DNA of 64,000 bases from Edaphobacter lichenicola (GCF_014201315.1 NZ_JACHDY010000001.1:806001-870000), one strand, 5' to 3'; positions 44,514 through 54,799 are shown, counted from the first letter of the stretch. The notes: a model not told the origin generated them from the sequence alone. Made by a program: numbers and translations.

Positions 44514-46253
44514 CTAATCTACGATAAACGGCGCAGATTCTGCGATCTGCTGCTTCGTTATTCCATCATTTACTTTGATGTTGACCTGATACTTACCGGG
44601 CTGAAGACTCGCCAGCGGCAAACTCTTTTCAATCGTAACTTGATCCGCGTTGGGGTTGGTCTTCGAGGTCAACTCCTGCGTCTCAAGAATGGCTTTGTTC
44701 GTAGCCACGTCAAGAATCTGATACTCGATCGTTGCACCATTCTGCTTACTCTTCTCGTCGATTCCCAGGTTATACACCTGCATCCAGAAGTTCAGATTTT
44801 GCGCTCTATGAAACGTAACCGGAACCCCGATTCCAGTAGGGACGCGTGGAGTAATGTGGGTATCGCCAATAATGAAGTTTCCCGCGCCGATATCCTTCGA
44901 CGGGACCCTCTCCATGGACGAAGCCAGAATCAAAGAAGACGAAGCAAGGCGGTCATCATCGTAGGCTGGCACGTTCAAACTACGCTGCCATCTGCCGATA
45001 TGGTCGGGATTATTGACGTCCTTGATAACGATGTCGATCTTGTACAACCCGGGACGCAGCGGCAGAGACTTCCAATAGACCGACTGATCAGCCCGCTTGC
45101 GCGCAAGCAGTTCGCTCGGCACCTGAACGCTGACCGTATCCTCGAAGGTCTGTATTGCCTTGTGATTCAGATTCGAGACGCGCCCCAGAATGTTCACCGT
45201 GCCCATTGCGACGCCGTCTTTATTGGTGAAAGTAATGTCACCGTTTTTGATCTGCAAAGTTACAGGAACCAGAATTGTATCGTTAGTGACCTTGACGTAG
45301 TCGGTCCGAACATCAAATAGAAACGGCGGCCCAGTCAGAATCTTCGAAGTCGTCATAAACGACTCGAGGTCTTTGAATTTGATCTCAGGCGGAGCCATCA
45401 GCTTGGCGAATCGGTCCAGCCGATCAAACTGCTTACTCTGGTTCTGAGACGATAAGGGCCCAGCACCAAGCTGCTCCAGTCCGCCGCCCGAAAAACGGTC
45501 CGCCTGTTTCGACTGTCCCGACTGCTCATAAAGTGTCTGGCCAGCACCTGGGGTGTGCTTCAGCGCATCTTTCTCCGAGCGATCGATCGTCATGTGATAG
45601 TCGCCGCACATGCAGGTGTCGACAAACTCGATATCGATGTTATCCCCGATACCCTCTAAATATCGGTAGTGCCAAATCTCAAAGGGGAACGTAGAGGTAT
45701 TTCCGCCGCCTTCTTCGATCGGACGCTCGTAGCTGCCGCCGCTCGGGTGCGAGTCGGTGCTGTCTGGCTTGCCGTAGGCGATGTAGATATGACCACGATC
45801 TGTTCTCCAGCCGGGCTTACCGGCGGCGAAGTGGTCGTTTGCATAAGCGATGCGCGCGTAATGCTCCTCGCGAAACTCGTTCTCCGGTGAGTCAGGATTC
45901 GGATTGCGACGTAACCAGAAGTTCTCGATAAACTGGTCGCGCTCCTCGTCGTTGCTCAAACTCTTGAACGCCTGTAACTCCTGATCTGTGATGATCCAGC
46001 GAACGTCCTCATCCACCCATTTCTTGTAAACACCCTTCAACTCAGCCTTCAGCGCCTTCTGCTGGTCACGCTTCTCTTTATCGCTCAGAGGACGCTTCAG
46101 CGGATCCGGCTTCTCCACCGTCACCGGTCCCCTCGTCACGCCGTCAGTCTGTGCGGAGTCAGCAGGTGCCTCCTGGGCAGTCAAAAGACGCCCCCCCATC
46201 AGAATCAACAGAAATAGGGTCGTGCCGGATACCAAGCGCCGAGAAGTCGTCAT
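44514..46253 (-). CDS. GWxTD-domain secreted protein
   Basis: About 579 residues from the ATG at 46253, with AGGAG upstream. A signal peptide (LVSGTTLFLLILMGGRLLTAQ) is followed by a low-complexity segment rich in Asp, Lys and Pro. The GWxTD domain follows (residues about 85-215): DEERDQFIENFWLRRNPNPDSP and GKPGWRTDRGHIYIAYGKPD are its defining motifs. The remaining 350 residues look beta-rich, with repeated Ig-like strands. The domain is widespread in Acidobacteriota and Bacteroidota and its role is not established. It is divergent from the MacA-like adaptor gene across a 287-bp gap in which I see no further gene. Confidence 0.88.
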   Translation of the reverse strand: MTTSRRLVSGTTLFLLILMGGRLLTAQEAPADSAQTDGVTRGPVTVEKPDPLKRPLSDKEKRDQQKALKAELKGVYKKWVDEDVRWIITDQELQAFKSLSNDEERDQFIENFWLRRNPNPDSPENEFREEHYARIAYANDHFAAGKPGWRTDRGHIYIAYGKPDSTDSHPSGGSYERPIEEGGGNTSTFPFEIWHYRYLEGIGDNIDIEFVDTCMCGDYHMTIDRSEKDALKHTPGAGQTLYEQSGQSKQADRFSGGGLEQLGAGPLSSQNQSKQFDRLDRFAKLMAPPEIKFKDLESFMTTSKILTGPPFLFDVRTDYVKVTNDTILVPVTLQIKNGDITFTNKDGVAMGTVNILGRVSNLNHKAIQTFEDTVSVQVPSELLARKRADQSVYWKSLPLRPGLYKIDIVIKDVNNPDHIGRWQRSLNVPAYDDDRLASSSLILASSMERVPSKDIGAGNFIIGDTHITPRVPTGIGVPVTFHRAQNLNFWMQVYNLGIDEKSKQNGATIEYQILDVATNKAILETQELTSKTNPNADQVTIEKSLPLASLQPGKYQVNIKVNDGITKQQIAESAPFIVD

Positions 46254-46540
46254 AAAGAAGGGGTGCACTCCTGTTACCAACCAACATTGTAGAGCGGTTA
46301 CATCTTCGTTACAAGAGGAGACTATAACCCGCCCCTGATATCATCGCTGCTGTTCCTCGGCAAGCTCATAAGTCTCGTGTAACGGATAGTTGCAGGCTTT
46401 TGCATAATCTCTCGTAAAGTGATCTGACTCAGGTTTTGGAAGATCACGGAACGCAATTTCTTCCACTTCCGTACAGTCTTTAGCAAGCACCGACTCCCAG
46501 CCACCTCTGCACTGCCGCGGAGGTGCGATAGAAAGCGGCA

Positions 46541-47941
46541 ATGAGCATAAAGAAAATCCTCTTGATCGTAGTTGCGGTCCTGGTTCTCGCAGGCATCGTC
46601 GTTGGTACCATCCTTCACGGTCAGGCCAACGTCACGAAAGTCTCCACCACCAAGGCCGCCCATCAAGATCTGGTCTCCGTTGTTAACGGCACCGGCCAGA
46701 TCAAGCCGAAGACCTACGTCAACGTCGGCGCCACCGCCTTTGGGCGCATCACCCACCTCTATGTCAAAGAAGGCGATCATGTGAAAGCCGGTGCGACCCT
46801 CGCCACGGTCGAAAGTGTTCAACCCCAGGCCACCGTCGCAGCCCAGCAAGCGACCATCGCCTCCTCCCGCACAGACATCACCAGCTACATCGCCGCGGAA
46901 AAGACCGCCGAAGCAAACATAGCCCAGGGAAAAGCCGATCTCGAGCAGAAAAAACTCGACTTCGGCCGCGCGGAGTCCTTGTACAACGAAAAACTGATCG
47001 CAAAACAGGACTTCGACGCTAAGAAAGCCGCATACGACATGGCTTCCGCTACCCTCGCCCAAAGACAGGCAGCTCTTGCACAAGCCACCGCGCAGACCGA
47101 ATCGCAACGCGGCCACATGAACCAGGCAGTCGCCAGTCAGCGTGCAAATTTCGACGCCCTCGACAAAACCATTAGCCGCGCCCCCTTCGACGGGCTCGTT
47201 ACCAACGTTCCCGTACGTGAGGGCGAAACTGTCGTCGTTGGGATCCAGAACGCTGGCGGATCCACCATCATGACCCTCGCCGATATGTCCGTCATTACAG
47301 CCGAGGTCAAGGTCGACGAAACTGACATCGTCAACATTTCCCTGAATCAGCCCGCTGATGTCTCCGTCGACGCGCTGCCTGGTCGGGTCTTCAAAGGCCA
47401 CGTCACCGAGGTCGGCGATCAGGCGCTCCTCCGAACCACCGGCCTCTCGACCACACAAAGCACCACAGGCACCGAGGAAGCCAAGGACTTCAAGGTCGTC
47501 GTCACCCTAGACCAGGCCTCCGACGATCTTCGTCCGGGCCTCTCCGCTACGGCAAAGATCACCACTGCCCACAAGCCGAATGCCCTCACCATACCTATCC
47601 AGGCGCTTGTACAGCGTGACACGGCTGTCGAAACCGCACTCGCAGCGAACGCAGGCAAGGCAAGCGTCGTTGCCGTCTCCGCCTCTAGCACTCCCAACCG
47701 CAAACCTCAACCGGTCCAGGGAGTTTACGTTCTCCAGACAGACCACAAAAAACGCCGCGCGATCTTCGTTCCAGTCACTACCGGGGTCACAGGAGCCACA
47801 GATATCGAGGTCCTCAGTGGTTTGAAAGACGGCGATGAGATTGTCACTGGCCGCTATCGAATTCTGCGAACACTAAAGAGCGGAACCTCCGTCAAAGTAG
47901 ATAACAGCGTTGAAGCCGCAGGCGACTCTGACAAGTCATAA
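46541..47941 (+). CDS. MacA-like periplasmic adaptor (membrane fusion protein)
   Basis: 466 residues. It has one N-terminal anchor (KKILLIVVAVLVLAGIVVG), then a lipoyl/barrel-sandwich half (GRITHLYVKEGDHVKAGATL), a long alpha-hairpin (about 95-215, rich in Ala, Gln and Lys), the second lipoyl half (ISRAPFDGLVTNVPVREGE) and beta-barrel and membrane-proximal domains. This is the MacA/HlyD layout that bridges an inner-membrane transporter and an outer-membrane channel. The next gene on this strand, 129 bp on, is the matching MacB-type ATPase, but no permease follows. Likely role: export of peptides, lipids or toxins; substrate unknown. Confidence 0.9.
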   Translation: MSIKKILLIVVAVLVLAGIVVGTILHGQANVTKVSTTKAAHQDLVSVVNGTGQIKPKTYVNVGATAFGRITHLYVKEGDHVKAGATLATVESVQPQATVAAQQATIASSRTDITSYIAAEKTAEANIAQGKADLEQKKLDFGRAESLYNEKLIAKQDFDAKKAAYDMASATLAQRQAALAQATAQTESQRGHMNQAVASQRANFDALDKTISRAPFDGLVTNVPVREGETVVVGIQNAGGSTIMTLADMSVITAEVKVDETDIVNISLNQPADVSVDALPGRVFKGHVTEVGDQALLRTTGLSTTQSTTGTEEAKDFKVVVTLDQASDDLRPGLSATAKITTAHKPNALTIPIQALVQRDTAVETALAANAGKASVVAVSASSTPNRKPQPVQGVYVLQTDHKKRRAIFVPVTTGVTGATDIEVLSGLKDGDEIVTGRYRILRTLKSGTSVKVDNSVEAAGDSDKS

Positions 47942-48070
47942 GAAAAAAATCTGAAATATTGGCGAAAAGTCTTAAAATTGTTGTTCTCGGAGTGACTCAG
48001 TCAATACCGCGGAACCATCCCACCACCCCAAACGTACTATCCTGAAACACGTAGGAGCACGGAGAACCGG

Positions 48071-48829
48071 ATGGCCATCGAAACTGCACTCGAATCCAAC
48101 CTCAGCACCAGCAACGCCTCCGGACCTACTCCCGGGGACGTCATCGTCACCGACAATCTCTGGAAGACCTACGAGATGGGCGACCAGCAGGTGCACGCCC
48201 TTCGCGGCGTCAACCTCCGCATCCGCCACAACGAGTACGTTGCCATTATGGGCCCCTCCGGCTCCGGCAAATCAACCCTGATGAACCTCATCGGCTGCCT
48301 GGATTCGCCATCTCAAGGCCGGTACTGGCTCAACGGCCACGATGTCTCCGAACTAAACGACGACGAACTCGCCCGCATTCGAAACAAGGAGATCGGTTTC
48401 GTCTTCCAGACCTTCAACCTGCTGGCCCGCGCCACCTCGCTCCACAACGTCGAGCTCCCCCTCATCTACAACGGCACACCAGCCGCTGCGCGCACCGAGC
48501 GTGCAAAGAGTGTCCTCGAGTCGGTAGGCCTCGGCACTCGCATGATGCACAAACCCAACGAACTCTCCGGCGGTCAGCGTCAGCGCGTCGCCATCGCCCG
48601 CGCTTTGGTCAACAAGCCCTCAATCATCCTCGCCGACGAACCCACCGGCAACCTCGACTCCAAAACCGGCGACGAGATCATGGCCCTCTTCGACGACCTC
48701 CACTCCAAGGGCAACACCATCATCCTCGTCACCCACGAGCCCGACATCGCCGAATACGCCCACCGCATCGTCACCATCCGCGACGGCGTCATCGCCGGCG
48801 ACCATCTCTCGACGCGCGTCCGTAACTAA
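48071..48829 (+). CDS. ABC transporter ATPase, MacB/LolD type
   Basis: 252 residues, with GGAG seven bases before the ATG at 48071. All ATPase motifs are present: Walker [17 protein letters not shown]-loop FVFQTFNLL, signature [16 protein letters not shown], Walker [14 protein letters not shown] and the switch His in [13 protein letters not shown]. Short length, the NLDSKTG element and the adaptor next door place it in the MacB/LolD/FtsE group, which powers FtsX-type permeases. The expected permease gene is not downstream; a large secreted protein follows instead. Candidate permeases in the window are the truncated one at 1-1209 and the orphan one at 6239-8734, both far away. Confidence 0.92.
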   Translation: MAIETALESNLSTSNASGPTPGDVIVTDNLWKTYEMGDQQVHALRGVNLRIRHNEYVAIMGPSGSGKSTLMNLIGCLDSPSQGRYWLNGHDVSELNDDELARIRNKEIGFVFQTFNLLARATSLHNVELPLIYNGTPAAARTERAKSVLESVGLGTRMMHKPNELSGGQRQRVAIARALVNKPSIILADEPTGNLDSKTGDEIMALFDDLHSKGNTIILVTHEPDIAEYAHRIVTIRDGVIAGDHLSTRVRN

Positions 48830-48900
48830 TTGCAAAGTCAGTTGCGGATTCAATGTGTCACGGTGACATCCGTACCCACCTCATTCCCGTCTAAAATGGA

Positions 48901-51528
48901 ATGATGGCAAAAGCGTTTCGCCGCTCACGCTTCCTTGGAACTCTCGCTGCCACCCTATTGGCCTGTCCGCTGCTCCACGCCGACCCCGCGCGCTTTGACC
49001 TGGCTGGGCCGAAGGTAGATGTACACGTCACCCGCTCCGGCAAAGTTCTACCCATTGCACAGGTCCCTAATCTGCAGCCAGGCGACAAGATCTGGCTCCG
49101 CGCCGACCTTCCACCCACGCAATCGGTCCACTACCTTCTCGTCGCCGCCTTCCTGCGTGGAACCACCAATCCACCGCCAGACAACTGGTTTTTTGCGATC
49201 CAGACCTGGAATAAAAAAGTCCGCGAAGAGGGCGTGACCATCACCGTCCCCGCCGAGGCCCAGCAGGTGATTCTTTTCCTTGCGCCCGAAACCGGCGGCG
49301 ACTTCAGCACCCTGCGCTCCGCGGTTCGCGGCCGCCCTGGCATCTTCGTCCGCGCCTCTCAAGACCTCATCGAATCAGGCTTCGAACAGGCCCGTATCGA
49401 GACCTACCTCGCCGCCATCCGCCGTGTCCCGCCCGAAGACGCCAAAGGTCTCGCCGAGCACTCCGACCTCCTCTCCCGAACCCTCAACCTCAAACCGAAC
49501 GGCGACTGCTTCAAACGCCCCGTCGATACTCAATCCACCTGCCTCACTCAGGCCGGAAATCAGACCCTCTTAGACGACGGCCACGGCCAGTCTGTCGCCG
49601 ACGCGCTCAACGACGGATCCAACTCCGATCTCATCAACCAGGCAAGCTATACCAGGCTTGCCGGCGGCGGAAACTATAGCCCATACGTCGGCGCCATCGT
49701 TGACCTCATCCGCATCACCAGCACCCTCCACACCGCCAAATATCAGTACATCCCCGCCATCGCCTTCCCGGAGGGTGACGCCCTCAACCTCCGCCTCAAC
49801 ACCCCGCCCTCCTTCAACAACCCCAAATCCGTCATCGTTATCGGTCTGCCCGCGATTCAGGCTGCAGTTCCCCCGCCTCTGCGCTCGCCCAACCCCGAAG
49901 CCATCTCCTGCCTGCTAAAACCGGAAGTGGCTCTTCCCGTTGATGGCGCACCTCTGGTCTACGCGACAGCTCTAGCGCACGATCTCGTCCTCCACCTCGA
50001 CGGCCCCAACGGGGGCACCGACATTCCCGTCACTCCGGACGCCTTTCGAGGCGGTCTCGTCCTCGCTCACCTTCCCGCACGTAAGCCACTGCCCCTCGAT
50101 TCAAGCGTCCCTTCAGATACCGACTCCAAACCAAACACCAACTCCAGCGCACCCTCCGAACCCCATCCCACAGAAACAGCTTCTGCGCATCCAGGCACAA
50201 ACACCATCACCGGCACCATCACCGGCTTCTGGGGTTTCGACCCCTTCAAAGGCCCCACCCTCAAGCTCCAGGACTCCCCGGGCAAAGACTGGAAGCTCGC
50301 CGACGATGATGTCCTGATTGCCGGACGCGAAAATCACCTCATGTTGAGCTCCACCGGCACCGCCTGCGTCGACACCATCTCTCTCGATACCAGCACAGGC
50401 AAACTAGTCGAAACCAAGTGGAAGCCTGCCGACAAGCCCTCTGCGATCGATGTCACCGTCTCCCTCAAATCCATCGACCCCGGCTCCCTCCATCTCGCCA
50501 TCAAGCAATTCGGCGACGACAAAGCCGACACCGTCGCAGCCAAAACTTACTCCGAACCCGCCCGCCTCACCGCGCTCGAACTCCATGCCGGCGACACCAC
50601 CGCCGACCTCACAGGCTCCAGCCTCGATCAGGTCCAGCAGCTCACCATCAACAACCTCGTATTCACTCCTGCCCCCCCAAACATTCCATCCAACCAGGAC
50701 ACCGCGACTCCCACACCCGCGCCTGTGAACCCCGACACTCAACTCCGCCTCACCCTTCCGCCTAACAGCCAGGCGCCCAAGCTCCGGGTTGGCGATCATC
50801 TCACCGCAAACTTTTCACTCAAAGACGGTCGTACCCTTACCCTTCCCGTCACCGTCTCGCCGCCACGTCCCTCCGTTACTCTTCTCAGCAAAAACATCGG
50901 CCAATCGACCACAACGCCCATCCACCTGGCCGACCAAGACGACCTGCCCGCCGACCAGCAACTCACCTTCTCCCTGAAATCGATAGCCCCCTTCCCCCGC
51001 GCCGGAAAGATCGAAGTGTCGAACGCCGACGATAGCCTCCACACCACCCTGAGCGTCGCCTCCGGCAACCTGGTGCTTCAGAACCCGCACACCATCCTGG
51101 CCACCCTGGATCCCCTCAAAGACTTTGGCGCCTCCGCCTTTGGCCCACTCCGCCTTCGCCCCGTCTCTCCTGACGGAACCACAGGCGACTGGCTCCCGCT
51201 GGTCACTCTCGTCCGCCTCCCGACCCTCAAAGACCTTCACTGCCCGGCGGACACCGCCCAACCCTGCACCGTCACCGGCTCCAGCCTCTATCTCGTCGAC
51301 TCTATCGCCACCGACTCCGCCTTCACATCGCCCACCACGGTTCCGGAGGGCTTCGTCGGTACCACTCTCACGTTGCCGCACCCAGCCAAGACCGGCTTCT
51401 TTCTTCGCCTGCGCGATGACCCCACGGCCGCGAACACTGTAACGCTACCCATCCTGCCACAAGCAGCATCCTCGCCGCCAAGCGCCTCCACTACAGCATC
51501 CAACCCAAAATTCCTACCCAAAAACTAA
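48901..51528 (+). CDS. large secreted protein of unknown function (875 aa)
   Basis: 875 residues from the ATG at 48901 (the next codon, 48904, is also ATG). A signal peptide is present (RRSRFLGTLAATLLACPLLHA). Residues about 20-130 may form a beta-sandwich, and 190-330 contain NGDCFKRPVDTQSTCLTQAGNQ and a DDGHGQSVADALNDGS motif. About 405-430 is a Ser/Pro/Thr-rich linker. The remainder is beta-rich and repeated in feel, with several proline-rich linkers (for example TPAPPNIPSNQDTATPTP). I do not recognise the family. The codon use is strongly C-biased at third positions, like the neighbouring ATPase gene, so it does not look recently acquired. Convergent with the APC permease gene across a strong terminator. 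Confidence 0.8.
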   Translation: MMAKAFRRSRFLGTLAATLLACPLLHADPARFDLAGPKVDVHVTRSGKVLPIAQVPNLQPGDKIWLRADLPPTQSVHYLLVAAFLRGTTNPPPDNWFFAIQTWNKKVREEGVTITVPAEAQQVILFLAPETGGDFSTLRSAVRGRPGIFVRASQDLIESGFEQARIETYLAAIRRVPPEDAKGLAEHSDLLSRTLNLKPNGDCFKRPVDTQSTCLTQAGNQTLLDDGHGQSVADALNDGSNSDLINQASYTRLAGGGNYSPYVGAIVDLIRITSTLHTAKYQYIPAIAFPEGDALNLRLNTPPSFNNPKSVIVIGLPAIQAAVPPPLRSPNPEAISCLLKPEVALPVDGAPLVYATALAHDLVLHLDGPNGGTDIPVTPDAFRGGLVLAHLPARKPLPLDSSVPSDTDSKPNTNSSAPSEPHPTETASAHPGTNTITGTITGFWGFDPFKGPTLKLQDSPGKDWKLADDDVLIAGRENHLMLSSTGTACVDTISLDTSTGKLVETKWKPADKPSAIDVTVSLKSIDPGSLHLAIKQFGDDKADTVAAKTYSEPARLTALELHAGDTTADLTGSSLDQVQQLTINNLVFTPAPPNIPSNQDTATPTPAPVNPDTQLRLTLPPNSQAPKLRVGDHLTANFSLKDGRTLTLPVTVSPPRPSVTLLSKNIGQSTTTPIHLADQDDLPADQQLTFSLKSIAPFPRAGKIEVSNADDSLHTTLSVASGNLVLQNPHTILATLDPLKDFGASAFGPLRLRPVSPDGTTGDWLPLVTLVRLPTLKDLHCPADTAQPCTVTGSSLYLVDSIATDSAFTSPTTVPEGFVGTTLTLPHPAKTGFFLRLRDDPTAANTVTLPILPQAASSPPSASTTASNPKFLPKN

Positions 51529-51571
51529 CCGCTGGCCGTCTTCTGCTCGGCAAAAGGCCGACGAGGCTGCG

Positions 51572-51608
51572 GGTGTGTCGGAGTTCGGCAAAGCAACTCC
51601 GACACACC
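51572..51608. terminator. bidirectional hairpin between convergent genes
   Basis: Perfect 14-bp arms GGTGTGTCGGAGTT and AACTCCGACACACC with a 9-base loop, in the 91-bp gap between the stops of the 875-residue protein (plus) and the APC permease (minus). No strong U run on either side, so it is a likely but not canonical terminator for both. Confidence 0.68.
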
Positions 51609-51619
51609 TCTGCAAAGGC

Positions 51620-53152
51620 CTACTCAACAACGCCGTCGCGAATCGCCTTCTGCACCTTGCTATGCTTCACGCTATAGGTGAAGTAGATCAGCAGTCCAAA
51701 TGCGAGCCAACCCAAGACCACAACCTTGGTCAGCGTTGGCAAAGTCCAAACCAGATACAACGCACTGAGGATGCCGAGTATCGGCACCAGAGGAACCAGT
51801 GGCGTCTTGAACGGCCGATGCAGATCGGGATTGCGCCGCCGCAAGATCCAAACGCCTGCGCAGACGATCGCAAACGCCAACAGTGTGCCCATATTTACCA
51901 ACTCGCTCAACTTATCGATGGGCAAAAGCGCCGGCATAAACGCAACGATCGCCCCCACCACGATGTTCGAGATCCACGGGGTCCGGAACTTAGGATGAAT
52001 CACCCCAGCCCACTTCCACAGAAGTCCATCCCGCGACATCGAAAAGAAGACGCGAGACTGACCCAGCAGCATCACCAGCATCACAGTCGCAAGACCGAAC
52101 ACAGCGCCAATCTTCACCAGAATGCTGCCCCACCGAACACCTGTTACATCGATACCGACCGCAACCGGATCGCCGACGTTCAATGCCTTGTAGTTCACCA
52201 ACCCAGTCAACACGCCCGAGACAACGATATAGAGCAGCGTGCAGATCACCAGCGACCCCAGAATGCCGATCGGCATATCACGCTTCGGATTCTTCGCCTC
52301 CTGCGCCGCCGTCGACACCGCGTCAAACCCTATATACGCAAAGAAGATCGAAGCTGCCCCTGCCGTTATGCCGCCGATGCCAAAAGCTCCCGGCCCCTGG
52401 CTTGGCGGTATAAACGGAGTCCAGTTCGCATGAGCCTCCGCCGGATGATGCAGGATGTACCCAATCCCCAGCACCAGAAAAACTCCAACGACGCTCAGCT
52501 TCACGATCACAATCGCAGTATTCAGATTGGCCGACTCTTGAATCCCTATGATCAGGATCGTCGTAATCACCGTAATCGCCAGAAATGCCACCAGGTTGAA
52601 GACCCCGGCCACATGCGGCAGCGCCGAAGCATCGATCCCTGCGGGCAAAGCCGCCAGCGCCTGCCAGCGATCGTGATACAGATACAGCACATTTCCCGGT
52701 GTCGTCGTCAGCTGCGGCGGAATATGAATATGGAAGTCCTGCAGCAGCCCGACAAAGTACCCGCTCCATCCCGAAGCCACCGTAGCCGCGCCAAACGCAT
52801 ACTCCAGCACCAGATCCCATCCAATGATCCACGCCACAAACTCGCCGAGCGTCGCGTAGCCATACGTATACGCCGAGCCAGCAATCGGAATCAGCGAAGC
52901 AAACTCCGCGTAGCAAAGACCGGCAAACGCGCAGGTAATACCAGCTACGACGAAGCTCAACATAACCGCCGGCCCTGCATGCTTCGCCGCAGCCTGACCT
53001 GTCAGCACAAAGATCCCGGCACCGATGATCGCCCCAATTCCCAGCGTAATCAGATTCAGGGGGCCCAGCGTACGTTTGAGTCCACTCTCACCCTCATTCT
53101 CCGCCTCCTTCAACAAACGAGAGAGGGGTTTGACTGCCAGCAGCTTCGCCAT
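51620..53152 (-). CDS. APC-superfamily amino acid permease 1
   Basis: About 510 residues from the ATG at 53152, chosen because AAGGA precedes it; the frame upstream is Cys-rich and overlaps the previous gene. About 12 membrane segments. The family motif LGPLNLITLGIGAIIGAGIFVLTG, the second-segment AGLCYAEFASLIPIAGSAYTY and the mid-protein FFAYIGFDAVSTAAQEAKNPKRDMP are all typical of cationic/neutral amino-acid transporters (CAT/YfnA-like) in the APC superfamily. It is a proton- or exchange-driven importer in the inner membrane. It lies 31 bp downstream of a second APC permease gene, in a unit that begins further up with accB-accC-thiE. Confidence 0.92.
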   Translation of the reverse strand: MAKLLAVKPLSRLLKEAENEGESGLKRTLGPLNLITLGIGAIIGAGIFVLTGQAAAKHAGPAVMLSFVVAGITCAFAGLCYAEFASLIPIAGSAYTYGYATLGEFVAWIIGWDLVLEYAFGAATVASGWSGYFVGLLQDFHIHIPPQLTTTPGNVLYLYHDRWQALAALPAGIDASALPHVAGVFNLVAFLAITVITTILIIGIQESANLNTAIVIVKLSVVGVFLVLGIGYILHHPAEAHANWTPFIPPSQGPGAFGIGGITAGAASIFFAYIGFDAVSTAAQEAKNPKRDMPIGILGSLVICTLLYIVVSGVLTGLVNYKALNVGDPVAVGIDVTGVRWGSILVKIGAVFGLATVMLVMLLGQSRVFFSMSRDGLLWKWAGVIHPKFRTPWISNIVVGAIVAFMPALLPIDKLSELVNMGTLLAFAIVCAGVWILRRRNPDLHRPFKTPLVPLVPILGILSALYLVWTLPTLTKVVVLGWLAFGLLIYFTYSVKHSKVQKAIRDGVVE

Positions 53153-53183
53153 TGATTCCTTTTCTCCACTTTCCTGAAACTGT

Positions 53184-54764
53184 TTACGACTCTTCCTTTG
53201 CTGCAATATCCATCCCAACCGTACGTGGCATCCGTGTCCACAACAGATACACCGGGATCCCCAGCAGAACGAGAACCAGGCCCGGCCAAGTGTATTGAGG
53301 TTTGTAACGCAATAGTACTGCACAAATCCACAGCGCCATCACGATATACAACGCCGGCAGCACAGGATATCCAAACGCCCGGTAAGGTCGCACCGCCGAC
53401 GGCCGAGTGCGCCGAAGCACAAACAGTCCCGCAATCGTCAAAATATAAAAGACCAGCACGGCAAAGATCACGTAATCCAGCAGCTGACCATAGCTTCCCG
53501 ACAGGCACAGCAGACAGGTCCAGGCCCACTGCACCCAAAGCGAGTTCACCGGCGTCTTCGACCTCTCACTCAGCCTCCCCACCGATTTAAAAAACAGCCC
53601 ATCCCGGCTCATCGCGTAGTACACCCGCGCACCCGCCAGCAGCATTCCGTTCACACATCCAAACGTCGAGATCAAAATCGCCGCAGCCATCAGCTTCGCG
53701 CCGTAGCCCGCAAAGGCCTGCTCCATCACCGCCGTCGCAACCCTGTCTTCCGAGGCAAACTGAATCCCGCGCCCGACAATCGTCGTCGCCCCCGCGTCGC
53801 CTGCCAGCGGCAGCACACTCAGATAAACAAAGTTGCAAAGCACATACAGCAGCAGCACCACGCCCGTGCCAATGGCCAGCGACAGCGGAAGATTCCTCTT
53901 CGGATTCCTGATCTCCCCTGCCGTGAACGTAACGTTGTTCCACGCATCCGAGCTGAACAGCGACCCCACCTGCACCACCGCTACAATCGTCAGCACTCCA
54001 ACATAAGCCGTCGGGCCACCCACACCGACCTGCACCGCGTGCGTAGTATGCAATCCAGCCCCTGCCCAGAAGTTATGCCAGCCCGTGCCAAAGTTTGCCG
54101 CCACAGCAACAGAGTTCTTCGCTAGCACACCCACCAGCACCACCGCCGCCAACGCCAGAACCTTCGCGGAAGTAAAGACATTCTGCACCGCCGCACCCAT
54201 CTTCACGCCTAACGTATTCAGCAGCGTCAGCAGCGTAATCACTACAATCGCCGACAGGTTCGCCGTATTCAATCCAATATCCATGTTGCCCAGCACCATC
54301 GGCCCCACATGCCACGGTGGAACATGCCCGATATGCCAGATCCAATTCTGCCCGCTCACACTCGGAAAGAAGACCCCAAGAAACTTCCCGAACGCGACTC
54401 CTACTGCCGCAATCGTCCCCGTCTGGATCACCAGGAACAGCGTCCACCCATAGAGAAAACCCCACAACGGCCCCAGCGCCTCGCGCAGATAAACATACTG
54501 CCCACCGGCCTTAGGCATCATCGCCGCCAGCTCTCCATAGCTCAGCGCGCCAATAATGGTCATCAGCGCCGTCACCAGCCAGGCCGCAATCAGCAACGCT
54601 GGCGACCCCAGCCCACGCGACATATCCGCCGACACAATAAAGATGCCCGACCCGATCATCGAGCCCATCACAATCGCCGTCGCCGAAAACAGCCCCATCC
54701 CCTGTACAAACTGAGGAGACGACGACATTCCTTCGCCTTCAGCCGTCAACACAGGGGTGTCCAT
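53184..54764 (-). CDS. APC-superfamily amino acid permease 2
   Basis: About 526 residues if started at the ATG at 54764. Alternatives are a GTG at 54788 and an ATG at 54728, the latter preceded by AAGGCGAAGGA and perhaps the best ribosome site. Around 12 membrane segments. Family motifs are FSATAIVMGSMIGSGIFIVSADM, LSYGELAAMMPKAGGQYVYLREA and VTFTAGEIRNPKRNLPLSLAIGTG. The pattern resembles LAT/serine-threonine exchanger-type (SteT-like) transporters. Its substrate cannot be told from sequence. thiE ends just upstream, so the two are probably cotranscribed. Permease 1 follows after 31 bp, suggesting two related transporters with different specificity. Confidence 0.9.
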   Translation of the reverse strand: MDTPVLTAEGEGMSSSPQFVQGMGLFSATAIVMGSMIGSGIFIVSADMSRGLGSPALLIAAWLVTALMTIIGALSYGELAAMMPKAGGQYVYLREALGPLWGFLYGWTLFLVIQTGTIAAVGVAFGKFLGVFFPSVSGQNWIWHIGHVPPWHVGPMVLGNMDIGLNTANLSAIVVITLLTLLNTLGVKMGAAVQNVFTSAKVLALAAVVLVGVLAKNSVAVAANFGTGWHNFWAGAGLHTTHAVQVGVGGPTAYVGVLTIVAVVQVGSLFSSDAWNNVTFTAGEIRNPKRNLPLSLAIGTGVVLLLYVLCNFVYLSVLPLAGDAGATTIVGRGIQFASEDRVATAVMEQAFAGYGAKLMAAAILISTFGCVNGMLLAGARVYYAMSRDGLFFKSVGRLSERSKTPVNSLWVQWAWTCLLCLSGSYGQLLDYVIFAVLVFYILTIAGLFVLRRTRPSAVRPYRAFGYPVLPALYIVMALWICAVLLRYKPQYTWPGLVLVLLGIPVYLLWTRMPRTVGMDIAAKEES

Positions 54765-54799
54765 TTCATTTTTTTTCACAAGATTCACGTTCGTCAGTT

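Noticed and set aside
46322-47458. 378-codon open frame opposite the MacA-like adaptor
   Set aside because: Glycine- and Asp-rich antisense shadow of a clear adaptor; no start signal.
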